From Sinotaia quadrata (Eukaryota; Mollusca; Gastropoda; Architaenioglossa; Viviparidae), in NCBI GenBank assembly GCA_028829895.1, contig CM054177.1:82504663-82568662 (forward strand): 64,000 nucleotides of DNA, written 5' to 3'. This document shows positions 36,905 to 50,099 of the stretch, one piece after another. Positions within the stretch are counted from its first letter, which is position 1, and every line of letters starts with the position of its first letter. Both the position numbers and the translations under genes were made by a program. Below the pieces are notes generated by a model that did not search any database, was not told where the DNA came from, and worked only from the letters and a program-made list of their open reading frames with translations.

Positions 36905-37424
36905 ACATCACCATGGAATTATTTTAATTTACAGACAGCGTTTAGCCAAGTTCTTCCATGATACCAGACTCTTTTGTCATTACTCGCTTTACGTCCGTGT
37001 CTCCCCAAAATATAAGGTATACCACACCTGGACCGTTTCTGTTCTGTTGAGGATCAAAGCTATTATAGTCGTTGCAGAGAATGCTTAACAGCCGTCGAAT
37101 TATGCCCTCTTTTATGATTGGTCCACTCTGCATAAGAGCAATGTTTGTAAGATGGGTCCAGCAGATGTGACAGGTGTGAACCTGACTTTCTACGCGTGCT
37201 TGGATGTCTTGACTTTACTCGATCCTACACATGGGCTGGCCAAGAAGAACGCTGGAATAAGTAGGTCAAGGATTCTTGACACAAATTATTGCCCAACAAG
37301 ATTGACGGTAATTAAATATACGACAGAAGAATGAGGTTACAAAAAAAGTAATAGGATGTCAACTAGTGTATATCTATGAAATGGATTTAATTTGATTTTC
37401 TTCCATTAAAGAAGAAGAAAGAAA

Positions 37425-37430
37425 AATAAA
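37425..37430 (+). terminator. Candidate polyadenylation signal of the cystine-knot gene
   Basis: AATAAA about 520 bp downstream of the stop, with ATTAAA about 20 bp before it. It stands in an A-rich tract, so chance occurrence is likely. Confidence 0.2.
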
Positions 37431-37542
37431 AGAAAGACACAGATAAACTAAACAGTAAAAGGACAACAACATAAAACGAGAAAGAGGTACAAATCTCTTG
37501 TAATCATTTCTAATTTTTATTTTTCGATTGTTTGCTTTTCAC

Positions 37543-37685
37543 CCATAGGAATTTTATTTTTGTTAACGCGTGTATTAACAAGGTTTTCACCCATAGGACT
37601 TTTATTTTTGTTAACGCGTGTATTAACAAGGTTTTCACCCATAGGAATTTTATTTTTGTTAACGCGTGTATTAACAAGGTTTCGA
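37543..37685 (+). repeat. 48-bp minisatellite
   Basis: Three units with TTTTTGTTAACGCGTGTATT; the 16-codon unit makes a false open frame. Confidence 0.95.
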
Positions 37686-37984
37686 CTGTGGCGTCATTAT
37701 TGACAAGGTTAAGTAGAAAAAAGTCATGTTTAATATTACTTAACCGTAATCTTCTTGCCTGTGTATGGTAGGTGTACGTTAGGTTTTATGGCCAGGTCTT
37801 GGTGCGGCTAATGCTAAGTTCTATAATGAGCTTCTAGAGCTCTAGAATGGTTTGTTTCTAGTCACGCTTATCCTCTTTCCCTAGGACAGAATGATCTTAT
37901 CCTCTGTATTTCCTATAAACTATTTCTATGAAACTCTATAAAACTATGAGGACTGCTGTTTGCCCAGGTAAAATTGAAAATTCC

Positions 37985-38295
37985 TGTATCAAATGATAGC
38001 AGAACAAGGGACAATGGAAGCAAGTGATAGACAGCAGAACAAGGGGCTATAGAAGAGGTGATAGACAGAAGAACATGGGGCTATAGAAGTAAGTGATAGA
38101 AGAACAAGGGACAATGGAAGTAAGTGACAGACAGCAGAACAAAGGGCTAGAGAAGTAAGTGAAAGTCACCAAAACTAACAAAGAGACAATGGAAGTAATT
38201 GATGGAAACCAGAACAAGGGAAATCGAAGGGGAAGTCACCAAAACTAAACAGGGGTCAATGAAGTGAGTGATAGCCAGCAGAAGAAAGCAGGCGA
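37985..38295 (+). repeat. About 34-bp minisatellite
   Basis: Eight or more units with AGCAGAACAAGGG and GAAGTAAGTGATAG. Confidence 0.85.
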
Positions 38296-38679
38296 AAGTG
38301 TAGCAATGCGATGGTCAAGTGAAATAACTTTCTGTTACCGTTTATTGTAGGGCGCTGAGCAAATTTTTGTGCGATTAGTTTTAGTGGTGGAATATTACGG
38401 ATATGATAAAACAGATGGATATAACCAACTGATATACATCTACATAACCAACGGAAGGAGACAGACTTGTGATATCATCTTAAGTATATTGTGTTAGTAA
38501 TGAGAGGATATAACATTTTATTAACTTTCGCATGACAGATATCACATTCTAACCATTCGAAATGACCAATGTGTTATTAATAGGTTATCATATTATCAAT
38601 GAGCGGAAATTAGGTATGAAGAATGGAAATGTTCGCCAAGACGGAGCAATAATAGGATATCAGTATGTCTATTCTGTAC

Positions 38680-39020
38680 CTGATTGCTATGGAATATCAG
38701 TCATTAACTGGTACGTTATAGACCTGCTGTGTGATATCAGTAGATTTGGAATGGAGGTAGTTGGGATACATAGGCTTGTTATGGAGTATCGATAGACCTA
38801 TCATGGTCTGAGATCGATGAGATGTATAGGCCTTCCGTGGGGATATCATTAGACCTACCATGGTCTAAGGCCGATTGCATACGTAAGCCTAACTCTAGTT
38901 ATCAATTTTAATCTGTGCCTGAGGTCTTTGGCGTGTTGCTATGGAACATCAATAGGTCTACCTGTGTTTGAGACTGTCGGGGTGCGCAGACACGCTATGG
39001 GATATCAGTAGATATTTCAA
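38680..39020 (+). repeat. Degenerate repeat with GATATCAGTAGA
   Basis: About six diverged units with TATGG(A/G)ATATCAGTAG and GACCTACCATGGTCTGAG. Confidence 0.65.
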
Positions 39021-39669
39021 TCGAGAGATAGAAGAATTGAACATGTTCGGCAATCGAAAATGACATGAACATCCACAGAGCTGCTTGACAATTAATGGAT
39101 CATGAAATTAATTTGACGATAACAGTGTTCGACATTGAATGACTGCATTGAAGCCGTGATCAGTAGGTTTATGAGACAAAGGCTGTATTTGATTACGAAC
39201 ACGCTATAAATATGTCTTCTTTTCTCTACCCATTTATTTATTATTTTTAATGTGGTATGCGAGCTTCATCAATAAGGAATGACGGCGCCCAACGAAATAT
39301 GTTTAATATTTACTCTTCAAGCTATGCAGGAATGTTGTGCAGTATTAGTATCGACTTAGTCCTTTACTAACTCCTGGTTTGGTTTCTAAAGGGTTAATGT
39401 TACAGACTAGAATTATAATTAAAGTGTAAATCTTTTCAACTTTAGACATAATAGATATTTCCTACAAACTAATTTCCATAAATGAGAAAATTATTTTAAT
39501 CTACGTGAAGGTAAACTGGATTTTTAAAAATACCATGGAAATTCGTGTGAACGTATCAATTAAGAAAAGACAGTTTTCTCTCTCTAAATTTAATCGTTTT
39601 CATCGGATGTCGCAAGCTATCCTTCAGTTGTGCCCCTTTCTTGATAATATTGTTCTTACAAACAATTTA

Positions 39670-39704
39670 ATGGCGGCGGAACATGCGCATAAAACTGTGA
39701 TCAC
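39670..39704 (+). CDS. Candidate first coding exon, unknown gene
   Basis: An ATG in a GC-rich island (ATGGCGGCGG) opens a short frame of 11 codons plus two bases (MAAEHAHKTVI) and meets a near-ideal donor, CAC|GTGAGT, in phase 2. A perfect CRE (39836-39843) and an inverted repeat lie just inside the following intron. No continuing exon could be identified downstream. ATGGCGGC is also a YY1-type motif, so a regulatory island without coding function is the main alternative. Confidence 0.25.
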
Positions 39705-39835
39705 GTGAGTATTAATCATGGCATATCATTTGCTGAAGGTTTGGTTTACAATAAAAGAGAACATACGACATATACTTGGTACTGTGACAAAAACGCTTTT
39801 CATACAAATCTCGCCCGCGTTTTGCCAAACTCTAA

Positions 39836-39843
39836 TGACGTCA
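39836..39843 (+). promoter_or_regulatory. Perfect CRE (TGACGTCA) inside an inverted repeat
   Basis: Located between the arms TTTCATACAA (about 39798) and TTGTATGAAA (39877-39886), 130 bp behind the candidate first exon at 39670. Confidence 0.3.
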
Positions 39844-40079
39844 CCCTAAACTGCAGTGAAAAACGTTTGACAGTGCTTGTATGAAAGAAAAATGGGTTTT
39901 GAAAACACGAAGAGGCAACACAAACGAAAAGGAGAGAAAATAATCGAAGGGAAAAGGATTTGATTCATTGTATGAGGATCATTTGATAATATAATTAAAA
40001 TGTACTTTAATCCTTTGTCCATCCAAATAGCTTTAAAAATCTAGAGCACACAGTTTTTCCTTCAGGAAATTCAATGGAA

Positions 40080-40555
40080 GAAACATTCCTCCTCCAGCTA
40101 ATTGAATATAGCATACAACTCTCCTCCAGCTATTTATTTCAAGTAAACACATATTCCTCCTCCAGCTAATTAAATAAAACACGCATTTCTCCTCCAGCCA
40201 ATTCAAGAGAGCACACATTCCTACGGCTAATTAAATAGACCACACATTGGTACAGCTAATTAAATAGACCACACATTCCTACAGCTAATTAAATAGACCA
40301 CACATTCCTACAGCTAATTAAATAGACCACACATTCCTACGGCTAATTAAATAGACCACACATTGGTACAGCTAATTAAATAGACCACACATTCCTACAG
40401 CTAATTAAATAGACCACACATTCCTACAGCTAATTAAATAGACCACACATTCCTACAGCTAATTAAATAGACCACACATTCCTACAGCTAATTAAATAGA
40501 CAACACATTCCTACAGCTAATTAAATAGACCACACATTGCTACAGCTAATTAAAC
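40080..40555 (+). repeat. 29-bp minisatellite
   Basis: About 13 units with ACAGCTAATTAAATAGACCA, preceded by older variants with CTCCTCCAGCTAATT. Confidence 0.95.
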
Positions 40556-40869
40556 ATTGTCTGAATTAATGAATGTATTTAAAAGTGCATTCTACATTCA
40601 TTAAAACTTCGTCACAAAAAGAGTATAAAATAAATCACAAGATCAGTAAACAGCGAATCCTCAATACAATACCAAATAAATCATACTATCAATAATCAAA
40701 TTAAAAGTGAATACTGAACACTTTCCAAAGTACACCATAGAAAATCGAAAAATGAATCCTACTAATATTAGAAAGTTAATCCTAAGTCATCTTCAGAAGT
40801 TCATTTTTAAAATCACAAACAAGTATTCATTTGAGCATAGCAGAATCATTCAATCATTCCACGCCTTGA

Positions 40870-41060
40870 AATAGGAGTCATTCAAATATATGTAGTCCAC
40901 ACCTTAAAGTCGGAATAATTCAAGTATATGTAGTCCACACCTTAAAGTCGGAATATTTCAAGTATATGTAGTCCACACTTTAAAGTCGGAATATTTCAAG
41001 TATATGTAGTCCACACTGTAAAGTCGGAATAATTCAAGTATATGTAGTCCACGCATTGAA
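40870..41060 (+). repeat. 38-bp minisatellite
   Basis: Five units with CAAGTATATGTAGTCCACAC. Confidence 0.9.
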
Positions 41061-41214
41061 GTCACTGAAATACACGCGTTCTTTGTGTGGTGCCCGTGAT
41101 ATTTTTTAATGCTCTGATAATTCTTCATTTCCTGTATAAATATATATATTTGTTTCACATTCACTGATCTCATGAACGCTCACATTTATCATCTCAATCT
41201 CAACGAGCGCTCAT

Positions 41215-41520
41215 ACTTCTTATATTATGCCCCAAGGTCATACATCTCACAGTCAGTCTTATGCTCCAAAATCATACACCTTGGTCAGTCTTATTCCCCA
41301 AGGTCATACACCTCTGTCATTTTTCAATCACAAAAGCCATACATCTCACAGTCAGTTTAACATTTCACCTCACATTCAGTCTTACAATTAAGCCCCAAGG
41401 CCATACACATCACAGTCTTATACTTACGCCGCAAGGCCATACACTTCTCAATCAGTCTTACACATAACGCCCATAGGCCATACACTTCTCAGTCAGTCTT
41501 ACACTTAACGCCGCAAGGTC
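41215..41520 (+). repeat. Degenerate repeat of about 40 bp
   Basis: Units share CATACACTTCTCAGTCAGTC. Confidence 0.8.
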
Positions 41521-41794
41521 ATTGCATTCATGCTCGCTGCACCTGAGAGACGGGCGCGCGCACTTCTGTTTAATTTGAACAGTTTTTGACCAACATATCG
41601 AACTTTTATATCGAATTTTAAATTACGTTCGCGAACAAACCGTGATTCCTCATAGTTCAAGGTCTTAGCGAGCTGAGATCACAAGATCTTTCATTGGGGG
41701 TGCGGGGAGTATGCCCGATTTCAAAGACTAAACACCCTCATGAGCCATTTCATCAAAGAGTCTAAGTGTTATACACCGTGAACGACATTCAAGA

Positions 41795-42185
41795 CGAAAC
41801 TAGTTGATCAGGAATGCAGAAACGCTGACTGCTCTTTAAACTAGTTGATCAGGAATGCAGAAACGCTGACTGCTCTTTAAACTAGTTGATTCAGGAATGC
41901 AGAAACGCTGACTGCTCTTTAAACTAGTTGATCAGGAATGCAGAAACGCTGACTGCTCTTTAAACTAGTTGATTCAGGAATGCAGAAACGCTGACTGCTC
42001 TTTAAACTAGTTGATTCAGGAATGCAGAAACGCTGACTGCTCTTTAAACCAGTTGATTCAGGAATGCAGAAACGCTGACTGCTCTTTAAACTAGTTGATT
42101 CAGGAATGCAGAAACGCTGACTGCTCTTTAAACTAGTTGATTCAGGAATGCAGAAACGCTGACTGCTCTTTAAACTAGTTGATTA
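41795..42185 (+). repeat. 41/42-bp minisatellite
   Basis: Nine nearly identical units with GGAATGCAGAAACGCTGACT. A one-base length polymorphism (GATCAGG/GATTCAGG) defines two subtypes in the array. Confidence 0.95.
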
Positions 42186-42469
42186 AAGAACGCAAAAGAC
42201 TATAATTCTATAATTCACCGCTGACTTCAGTAGTCATGAGATATTTGAACTTTGAATTTAGAAATCACTACGTGTTTAATTTGTTGCTATTTATAGAATA
42301 CGGCAAGGGATGACTGCAGCCGTATGGTGTACAGTTGTTATTATATTCATCATATCTAACGACGAGTGTTTCAACCACTCTATTTGAAAAATCGTGCATT
42401 AAAAAAAAAAAAACGTGCAGCGAATGTTTGAGCAAGTCCTATTGTTATCCACATCGATGTCAACACATA

Positions 42470-42980
42470 TTTGTTTCTGAATGCTTGAACAGTCGTGTTA
42501 AGATAGTTATGTCTACACAAACTCTGTTTCTGAATGCTTGAACAGTCGTGTTAAGGTAGTTATGTCTACGCAAACTCTGTTTCTGAATGCTTGAACAGTC
42601 GTCTTAAGATATTTGTATTTTTATCAAGTCAGACAATTAATGCACCAACCTCTCTCATACGAGAACATTCTTGTATTTCTTTTTAAATCTGACAATGATT
42701 GCTTGAGGATTTACTCTAATTGTCCAAGTCGATGTGTATATACGTATCCCATTTGCTTCAATAGGTCACATCCATATAGTTTTATCTTCATCAAGTCAGA
42801 CAGTTAAAGCTTAAATAGATTATAGCCAGACTGTTTTATATTCATCAAGTCTGACAGTGAATGCTTCAATAGGTCATATCCAGATAGTTTTAGCTACATC
42901 AAGTCTGATAATGAATACTTGAATAGGTCATATTTAACCAGATTGTTTTATCTTCATCAAGACTGACAGTGAATGACTGA
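42470..42980 (+). repeat. 53-bp repeat and related degenerate units
   Basis: Three close units with TTTCTGAATGCTTGAACAGT (to 42610), then diverged units with CTTCATCAAGTCTGACAG (42770-42980). Confidence 0.8.
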
Positions 42981-43135
42981 GTCACTCATAATTATAATGA
43001 TATCAATTCTTTTTGGAGACTGGATAAATATATACCCATGAAACAGTTTCAATATATGTGGCATACAAACTTCTGCAACACAAAATGATAATATATGACA
43101 GGAACTTTATCATTTCTTAGCTTTGATTTTATATA

Positions 43136-43300
43136 ACTATTTCACTCATCGTAATCAATATAATAAATAACTATTTCACTCATCGTAATCACTATAATAA
43201 ATAACTATTTCACTCATAGTTATTATTATGAGTAAATGACTATTTTACTCATCGTTATTATCATGAGTAGATAATTATTTCACTCACCGTAATTATTACG
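43136..43300 (+). repeat. About 37-bp minisatellite
   Basis: Five units with ATAACTATTTCACTCATCGT. Confidence 0.85.
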
Positions 43301-43914
43301 AGTTGTTATCAAACGAATTTAGCTGGATATCCGTTTGTTTATCAAGTAAAAATGACCACTTTATTTTAGAATAATCCTTCAAATCAATAGCAGGATCGAA
43401 TCAAATAAATACTGGAGTTCACTATGGCCATAAAAACTTTTAATAAGATTCTAAAAATTATATAAAAGCATTGTTTTACTTTGACCTTTGACCTTTGACA
43501 TTTTTGCCTGTTTCTTAAAAGGTCATTGAGACACAACCGCAGTCCCCAACACCACCTGCACAGAATTTTATAATTGATATTTTTGTGCTTTGAATTTGAA
43601 TTACAAACGAGCATGCCTCAAGTCTTAAGGCTGACATAGTTTGTACACGAATGGATAATCTGATATATACTGTTTGATATATGTTACAGAATAATATCTC
43701 TCTCCACAACAAATCGCCTCTCTCATCTTCTTTTAGTTATCCACCGTTTCTTAACCGTCTGTAATAAAATAGTTTGTCTTTGCTAGAATACCATTAACAC
43801 AACCGCTTCCTTCCACAAACATGTCATAATACTGTGTGTATTCACAACAAGGCTCTTGACACCTCCCTCTTTTCTACTCATGCACCCGTTTCCTGCACAG
43901 AAAAATATTTACAA

Positions 43915-44100
43915 ACTATTTGCTTTTTAAAATACTATTTGAAACTTTTCCATGTTTTATCAGTATAACAATTATTTTCTCATTCCTTCACAAGAAATAT
44001 TTAAAAACTAATTTCTATTTACATTTAATTTTAAAAAAATAATATTTGAAACTTTTCCATGTTTTATCAGCATAACAATTATTTTCTCATTCCTTCCGAA
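43915..44100 (+). repeat. Direct duplication of about 110 bp
   Basis: Two units sharing ATTTGAAACTTTTCCATGTT and the following ATTATTTTCTCATTCCTT. Confidence 0.85.
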
Positions 44101-44924
44101 TAGCGAAAGTGTGTTACCTCCCTTCCTCAAACACGTAACAATACGCGCACACACCATTCCACTTTATGCGTCCTCTTTTCTTTAAAATTATTTTTCTATA
44201 AACATTTTTATGCAGTTGTAATTTTCGTGTTGATATTTTATTCTTTTCCTGAAGACATTTTTTAAAAAAGTCATAGTAATAATTACGATATCAACAGCAT
44301 GCGATAGACTGTCAGATATATTTGCATAACGTATGTGTGTAACTTCCTGAATGATTGTCTTTGACTTTTATCTACACACAAACACACACATATACACGCG
44401 TCAGTCCAGCAGTTTGCTTAAGTTTTAGTGGTGCAGAAAATAAAATAAAATAATAACATAGTGACTTTAGAAACACCGAATATGATGAGCACCCAGCCTC
44501 CCACTCACCTACTCTCCTAACGCTTTAAGGCACTGGTTCTTCCGGTGTTTTCATTACGCTACCAGATCGAAAGTTCCATGATGGAAACTTTGCACTAAAC
44601 TTAAAAAGTGGAACACCTTTAGTCTTTGAAATAATGAAAACAATGAACTACACCTTGAAAACTTTTTTGCCACAAAGTAATTACCACTTTCTGAGATGGG
44701 TACAAAATGCATATGAATAAATAGCACAGTAATCACCGGAAATAAAGACGAAAAGTGATTTTCGTATGTATGACGTCAGAAACTCATAACGAGGCTGAGG
44801 CTAGCTATAGTACAGTTAGAAAGTCGGCAAAGAAGAACCAAAGGAAAACTATCTATTGGAAGAATATTTTCATGAAGTTAACCGATAATTAGTAAGCAAG
44901 AAAAAGTCGAAAGGTAATATGTCA

Positions 44925-45060
44925 GAAGTAAATGTTGAATAATAAATAAAAATGTACATAAATTATTATAAATAAATAAATATAGTGAAATAAGTCATAA
45001 GTAAATGTTGAATAATAAATAAATATGTAAATAAATTATAAATAAATTAACAGAGTGAAA
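44925..45060 (+). repeat. Direct duplication of about 65 bp
   Basis: Two units sharing GTAAATGTTGAATAATAAAT. Confidence 0.8.
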
Positions 45061-46050
45061 TGCAAAACGTCCTTTAAAAATATGACAACTCATTTACATT
45101 TGCAGTGTATATATATATATATATGTAACTTGCTGATAATGTGTCGGAAGAGAATAATGATCCATATTTATTTGTTCTGAAATTCCGCACAATATCAAAT
45201 GTATTCTCATGAGGGATATGGTACACGTAAAGTGTGCTATGATATCCAAGAACGAAGTGCAGAATGGAAAGAATAAAATAAAACTATATCGTTAGTGAAT
45301 ATGCACTCTGTCGTGAGTGAGAAGTGGAGATTTGATTTTACAAGTCAATTTCACGTTTAAAAATTAAGTTTTAACGAAAAGCTTAATAAAATGTGTTCAA
45401 CTCATAAAACATTGCTACGTTCTTTCTATGAAATGGTTCTGCGACAAAAATTATTAACTTTCCACGAGTTGTGTACGGAGGAATTAATCTTTGACCCAAT
45501 CGTTACGGAAAAGTCCGAACTGGCGTTCGGAAAATACTACTGTTCTTCAAACTTCTGCAGGTCTTTCCATCATTTAAAAGCAACAATACACGAGAGTGGG
45601 GGAGGATATAAGCGAAAGATAATTTATAGTACTATTTTATCACTCAAACCATATTTCTTTTTCTTAAAGTTTGACACATAGTAGGAGTGCCATTATGCCG
45701 TTTTAAAAGCTCTAACGTAGGCAGCGATTAACGCCTCCTGTCAATCACTGTCCAAGAAGTAGGAAGTGACCTTGCCCTTGTGAGTCTTCTTAGGCGATGA
45801 CTCAGGCCTGAAGAAATGTTCGCGCAGAGAATTTGAATTCTTTGCTTTTTTGCTGTTTGTCGATTTTTAATTACGAGCGAGTGTGCAACAATTAAATGCC
45901 ACAATTCCTAACTTTCTTTAAAATAAAGATAATTTGTGGGTTAATTTTATGAAGAACCCTATCCTATTTATTATTTTTTCTTTGAATTTTTAAGCTGTGG
46001 TTGTAATAAATTGACGGTGTCTGTAATCAAAAGAGAAAAAAGTAACCTTT
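45060..46050. other. No gene recognised; one unassigned open frame
   Basis: A 96-codon frame at 45391-45681 (plus) is free of repeats but shows no domain, signal or splice support. An AP-1-like TGACTCAG lies at about 45798. Confidence 0.3.
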
Positions 46051-46054
46051 TTAT

Positions 46055-46215
46055 TGGTGCCCTGGTAAAGTTTGCATGACCAAAATATCAACTTTAAATT
46101 AGAGCCCCTGTATGGCCTGCAGGACCAAAATATAATTTTATATTAATGTCCCTGTATAGCCTGCAGGACCAAAATATCATTTTATATTAATGTCCCTGTA
46201 TAGCCTGCATAACAA
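46055..46215 (+). repeat. About 45-bp repeat, three to four units
   Basis: Units share GCCTGCAGGACCAAAATAT. Confidence 0.85.
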
Positions 46216-46874
46216 AACGTACATTAACATTGATGCCGTTGTAGCTTGCCTGACAACAAGGCAGCCTGTATATTTGATGGCCCTAAATAAACTGACAACC
46301 TTGCTGTTTGTTGTTAATGTAGTTTTGTATGCAAGTGTTTAAAATCACACTCTTCTACCACTGATTGTGAAAATACACTGGAGCCAAATACTGATTTGTT
46401 TCCCCTTAACAAACCAAAACGGTCGCGACGTCGTTCAAGTGCACACGCCAAGTCGTGATCAGGGTAGTCGATCTTGAATTGTATATCTTGTTACAAGATT
46501 TTATTTCTCGAAGACCGATAACCTGAAAGCGTTCAGTTTTTTTATCCGTCTTTCAGCATTGTCCAAATGAAAACAATAGCCTGAGTGGATGCACACATAT
46601 TTCACCGAGAGGCGTTTTTCTCTGCCATCGTTTTAACTGAATGTTACCACTAAGGACGGTTATGTTGCGAGTGTCAAACACGAAACACCCCTGCCAGTTA
46701 CAATAGCACAAAGCGCTGAACAGCTGGCTAGCCATGTTTAGCGCTGAGCACGGTCAGCACAAATCCCCCATTCCGTGATGACGAAAAGCAAATGAACAAA
46801 ATTCATTAAGAAGCACGGTTGTTCGAGGGAAAGCCGATTTAACGATTGTACGATAATGTTTCTGTGCTCATTTC

Positions 46875-46972
46875 ACACGAAACGTTGACTATAGGAAAAG
46901 CTACGATTCAATACTCTGTACACGAAACGTTGACTAAAGGAACAGCTACGATTCAATACTCTGTACACGACG

Positions 46973-47034
<62 letters not shown>
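46875..47034. repeat. 45-bp duplication followed by (CA)n
   Basis: Two units with CACGAAACGTTGACTA, then an uninterrupted CA run from 46975. Confidence 0.9.
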
Positions 47035-47038
<4 letters not shown>

Positions 47039-47538
47039 TGCGCGCGCTCATTCACTCAAATCTCCAGTGTTTTATCCCAAAGCCAGTTTTAAATAATGTA
47101 TGAGTGTTTGCGACAATAAATTTCTTTTCAATTAACTAAAAGGCTTGTGCTTCCCGTAATGCAGAATGTTAAGACGAAGTTTTTTGGTCTGTAGAGGATA
47201 GTTGAAACTTCTCTATTGTCATGTCTGGGTATTCTTTTGAACTTTTACACTTGGAACAGTTCCAGTAAGATCAGACCCAAAGCTGAAATAAACTATAAAA
47301 AGAGAACACGACGGTTAAGTAACACAATACGATACATTCACTTATAATCTCTACTTGTTAATTATCGAGGGTTTTATTATATTTTTTGTTGTTGTTTGTT
47401 TGTCCCTAACTTTTTATTTCTTCACGGTAGTCAATACTCAACTTTATAGTTATTGTAATTTTCCCTACATATGAATGTATGTATGCCATTATAAATGCTA
47501 TTCCTTCTAATGTCATGTTTCTTACTCTTTTTTATGCA

Positions 47539-47540
<2 letters not shown>

Positions 47541-47578
<38 letters not shown>
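47541..47578. repeat. (CA)n microsatellite
   Basis: CA run of about 38 bp. Confidence 0.95.
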
Positions 47579-47579
<1 letters not shown>

Positions 47580-48099
47580 ATGCCCATACTTTACATTTCA
47601 GCATTTTGTTGTTATAATGTTTTCATAATATATATTATGTATATTTTACAAAGTAAGAACAGTTTCTTATGCTTTAATATTTAAAACCATTTTCTTGTTT
47701 GTGGGTTGTGAAACAGAAAACTATTGTTTTTTAGTGTGTTATTTTATATCCCAAAACTAATCACTTTATCAGAATATAAATTTGTGATGATGTGGTTGTG
47801 CCCTACGAGAATACGTAATTAATCTTTGTCAAAATTTTGATTTTTTAAAAAAAAATAACTTTTACCTCTATTGTCACTTTGTATTGTTAAGAATCTTTTA
47901 AAAATATATACATTTTCTGTATAAATATTTTTTCCTAATTCGTACTGCTTTGAAATAATAAAAAAAAACGTACACCCTTGGAAAATGCATTTCATGTGTG
48001 TGATTTTTCCCATTTCTGGTTTCACTTTCATAGTGAAAGATACAAGTATCTGAGCGTTGTGTTCCCGACAAGAATAAAACGAACTTTTCCAGAAGGAAA

Positions 48100-48430
48100 G
48101 GTAAAACGTTAACTTCAATTCGTCTACAAACAAAAGTGACAACACAAAACTACAATTACGTAACACGCAATTCGTCTAAAAACAAAATTGACAATACAAC
48201 AATTACATAACACGCAATTAGTCTACAAAAACAAGGACACAATGTAAAACGACAACTTTGTCTATAAAACAGATTACAATGCAAAACTACAACTTTGTCT
48301 ACAAATAGAGATTACAATGCAAAACTACAATTTTGTCTACAAAACAGATTACAATGCAAAACTACAACTTTGTCTACAAAACAGATTACAATGCAAAACT
48401 ACAACTTTGTCAATAAAAAGAGCGCAAAAT
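48100..48430 (+). repeat. About 37-bp minisatellite
   Basis: Eight or more units with ATTACAATGCAAAACTACAA. Confidence 0.9.
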
Positions 48431-48544
48431 TACAACTTGTATATGAAGAAAAGTTAGGACGGTAAAAGTACAACTTATGTCAAAGAAAGGCGACAGTGCA
48501 AAAATTCAAAGTATTTAAAGTGAAAAATGAAACTTCATTTCTAT

Positions 48545-48745
48545 GAAGAAATTTTATATCAAATCTCTTCTTGTCTATAGAAAGAAGTTATATCAAACCT
48601 CTTCTTGTCTATAGAGAAAAGTTATATCAAACCTCTTCTTGTCTATAGAGAAAAGTTATTTCAAACCTCTTCTTGTCTATAGAGAAAAGTTATATCAAAC
48701 CTCTTCTTGTCTATAGAGAAAAGTTATTTCAAACCTCTTCTTTTT
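48545..48745 (+). repeat. 34-bp minisatellite
   Basis: Five to six units with CAAACCTCTTCTTGTCTATA. Confidence 0.9.
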
Positions 48746-49584
48746 CCATAAGAAAAGGTTACAGTATGTTACATACCAGTGTTTATTTAGAGACCCTGTC
48801 CTATCATGATTTAAAGACTATCAATTTCCAAAGTTCACTTATGCTGACGACAGACTGGTTGCCAGACTCACCCTTCAGTCTCCTTAATTAATTCTCTTGG
48901 TTTAGATATCAATTCCAGTGACAGGTAAATCTGTGTGATAATGCGTGAACTAGACACATTATCCAATAACAACTAATTAAGCATCCAAACATTCACTTTG
49001 GCTCAGCCCCCAGCCCACTTCTCATTTAGTCTTCCCTTGCTAATGATTAGTCAACTTATGTTAAGTGGATAACAAAAATAAGGATTTAATAAATTTACAA
49101 AATGTTTAAAATGTTATAAATTAACAAAATGGTAATTCCACACATCTATATTCAATACGAAGGTCATTAGGACTACCTATTCTGAATTTTAGAGTTTGTA
49201 CAGATCATAACACAAGTTTCTGATCTGAGAGATTATCAGATGCCCACTTATCTATTCATCATTATCGTCAGTTATGGCAGCTCACGCCCCAACAGTTCAT
49301 CGTTGGTTGTTTAGCAGACTGTCCACATAGCACGTCGCTTGAATAGCATTGACTCAATAGTTATAGGATGTCCCAGTATTCAATTGATTGTCAGCTTTGC
49401 CTCTCACATGGCAAAGTCAAGTCCAATGCAAAACGCGGAACACAAAACGCAAAACTCAGGATGTAGAACACACTCTGAAACAATAATAGTCATTCTTATG
49501 AACGACTGTCCTATTATTCGCCGACCCATATATGTGGCAACAGACGATAAGGCTAAATGAATCATCACCCAATATGGATCAATG

Positions 49585-49965
49585 ATCAGCAAAGAACAAC
49601 ATCCAACATGGATCAACAGCAGCGTGGAACAACAGAAGAATGTATCAACAGCAGCATGGATCAACAGCAGAACAGATCAACAGAGGAATAGATCAACAGA
49701 GAATGGATCAACAACAGAAGGGATCAACAGCAAAATAGATCAACAGCAGCATGGATCAACAGCAGAAAAAATCATAAACAGAATGGATCAACCGCAGAAT
49801 GGATTAATAGCATAATGGATCTACAAAGTTATGGATGAACTGCAGAATGGATATACAGGAGCATGGATCAACAGCAGAAATGATCAACAACAGCATGGAT
49901 TAACAGCAGTGTGGATCAGCACCAGCATGGATCAACAGAAGCATGGATCAAACAGAATGCATAAA
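49585..49965 (+). repeat. Minisatellite of about 15-33 bp (GGATCAACAGCAG)
   Basis: About 20 short units of ATGGATCAACAGCAG type with insertions; frames through it encode Gln/Asn/Ser-rich artefacts. Confidence 0.9.
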
Positions 49966-50017
49966 CCAACTGGGATTTGAATCTGTATCTGGGTGTTATA
50001 TTTTTGAAATTCGAGTT

Positions 50018-50093
50018 TTCAACACGCTAATGTTACATTGCATTAATAACCAGGGATAGCTAATGTTACATTGCATTAATAACCAGGGATAGC
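50018..50093 (+). repeat. About 37-bp direct duplication
   Basis: Two units sharing GCTAATGTTACATTGCATTA. Confidence 0.85.
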
Positions 50094-50099
50094 AATGTA

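Larger units (their letters stand above)
39020..40030. other. Non-repetitive stretch
   Basis: Apart from the candidate first exon at 39670 and the CRE/inverted repeat at 39.8 kb I see nothing. Confidence 0.35.

Noticed and set aside
36543..36927. Alternative frames on both strands over the cystine-knot exon
   Set aside because: Shadows of the real exon; only the plus-strand frame shows ordered cysteine spacing and fits the signal-peptide exon phase.
45391..45681. 96-codon frame free of repeats
   Set aside because: No domain, signal peptide, or convincing splice sites; kept only as a note.
47819..48166. 115-codon minus-strand frame
   Set aside because: Phe/Lys/Ile-rich translation of AT-rich sequence without any family resemblance.
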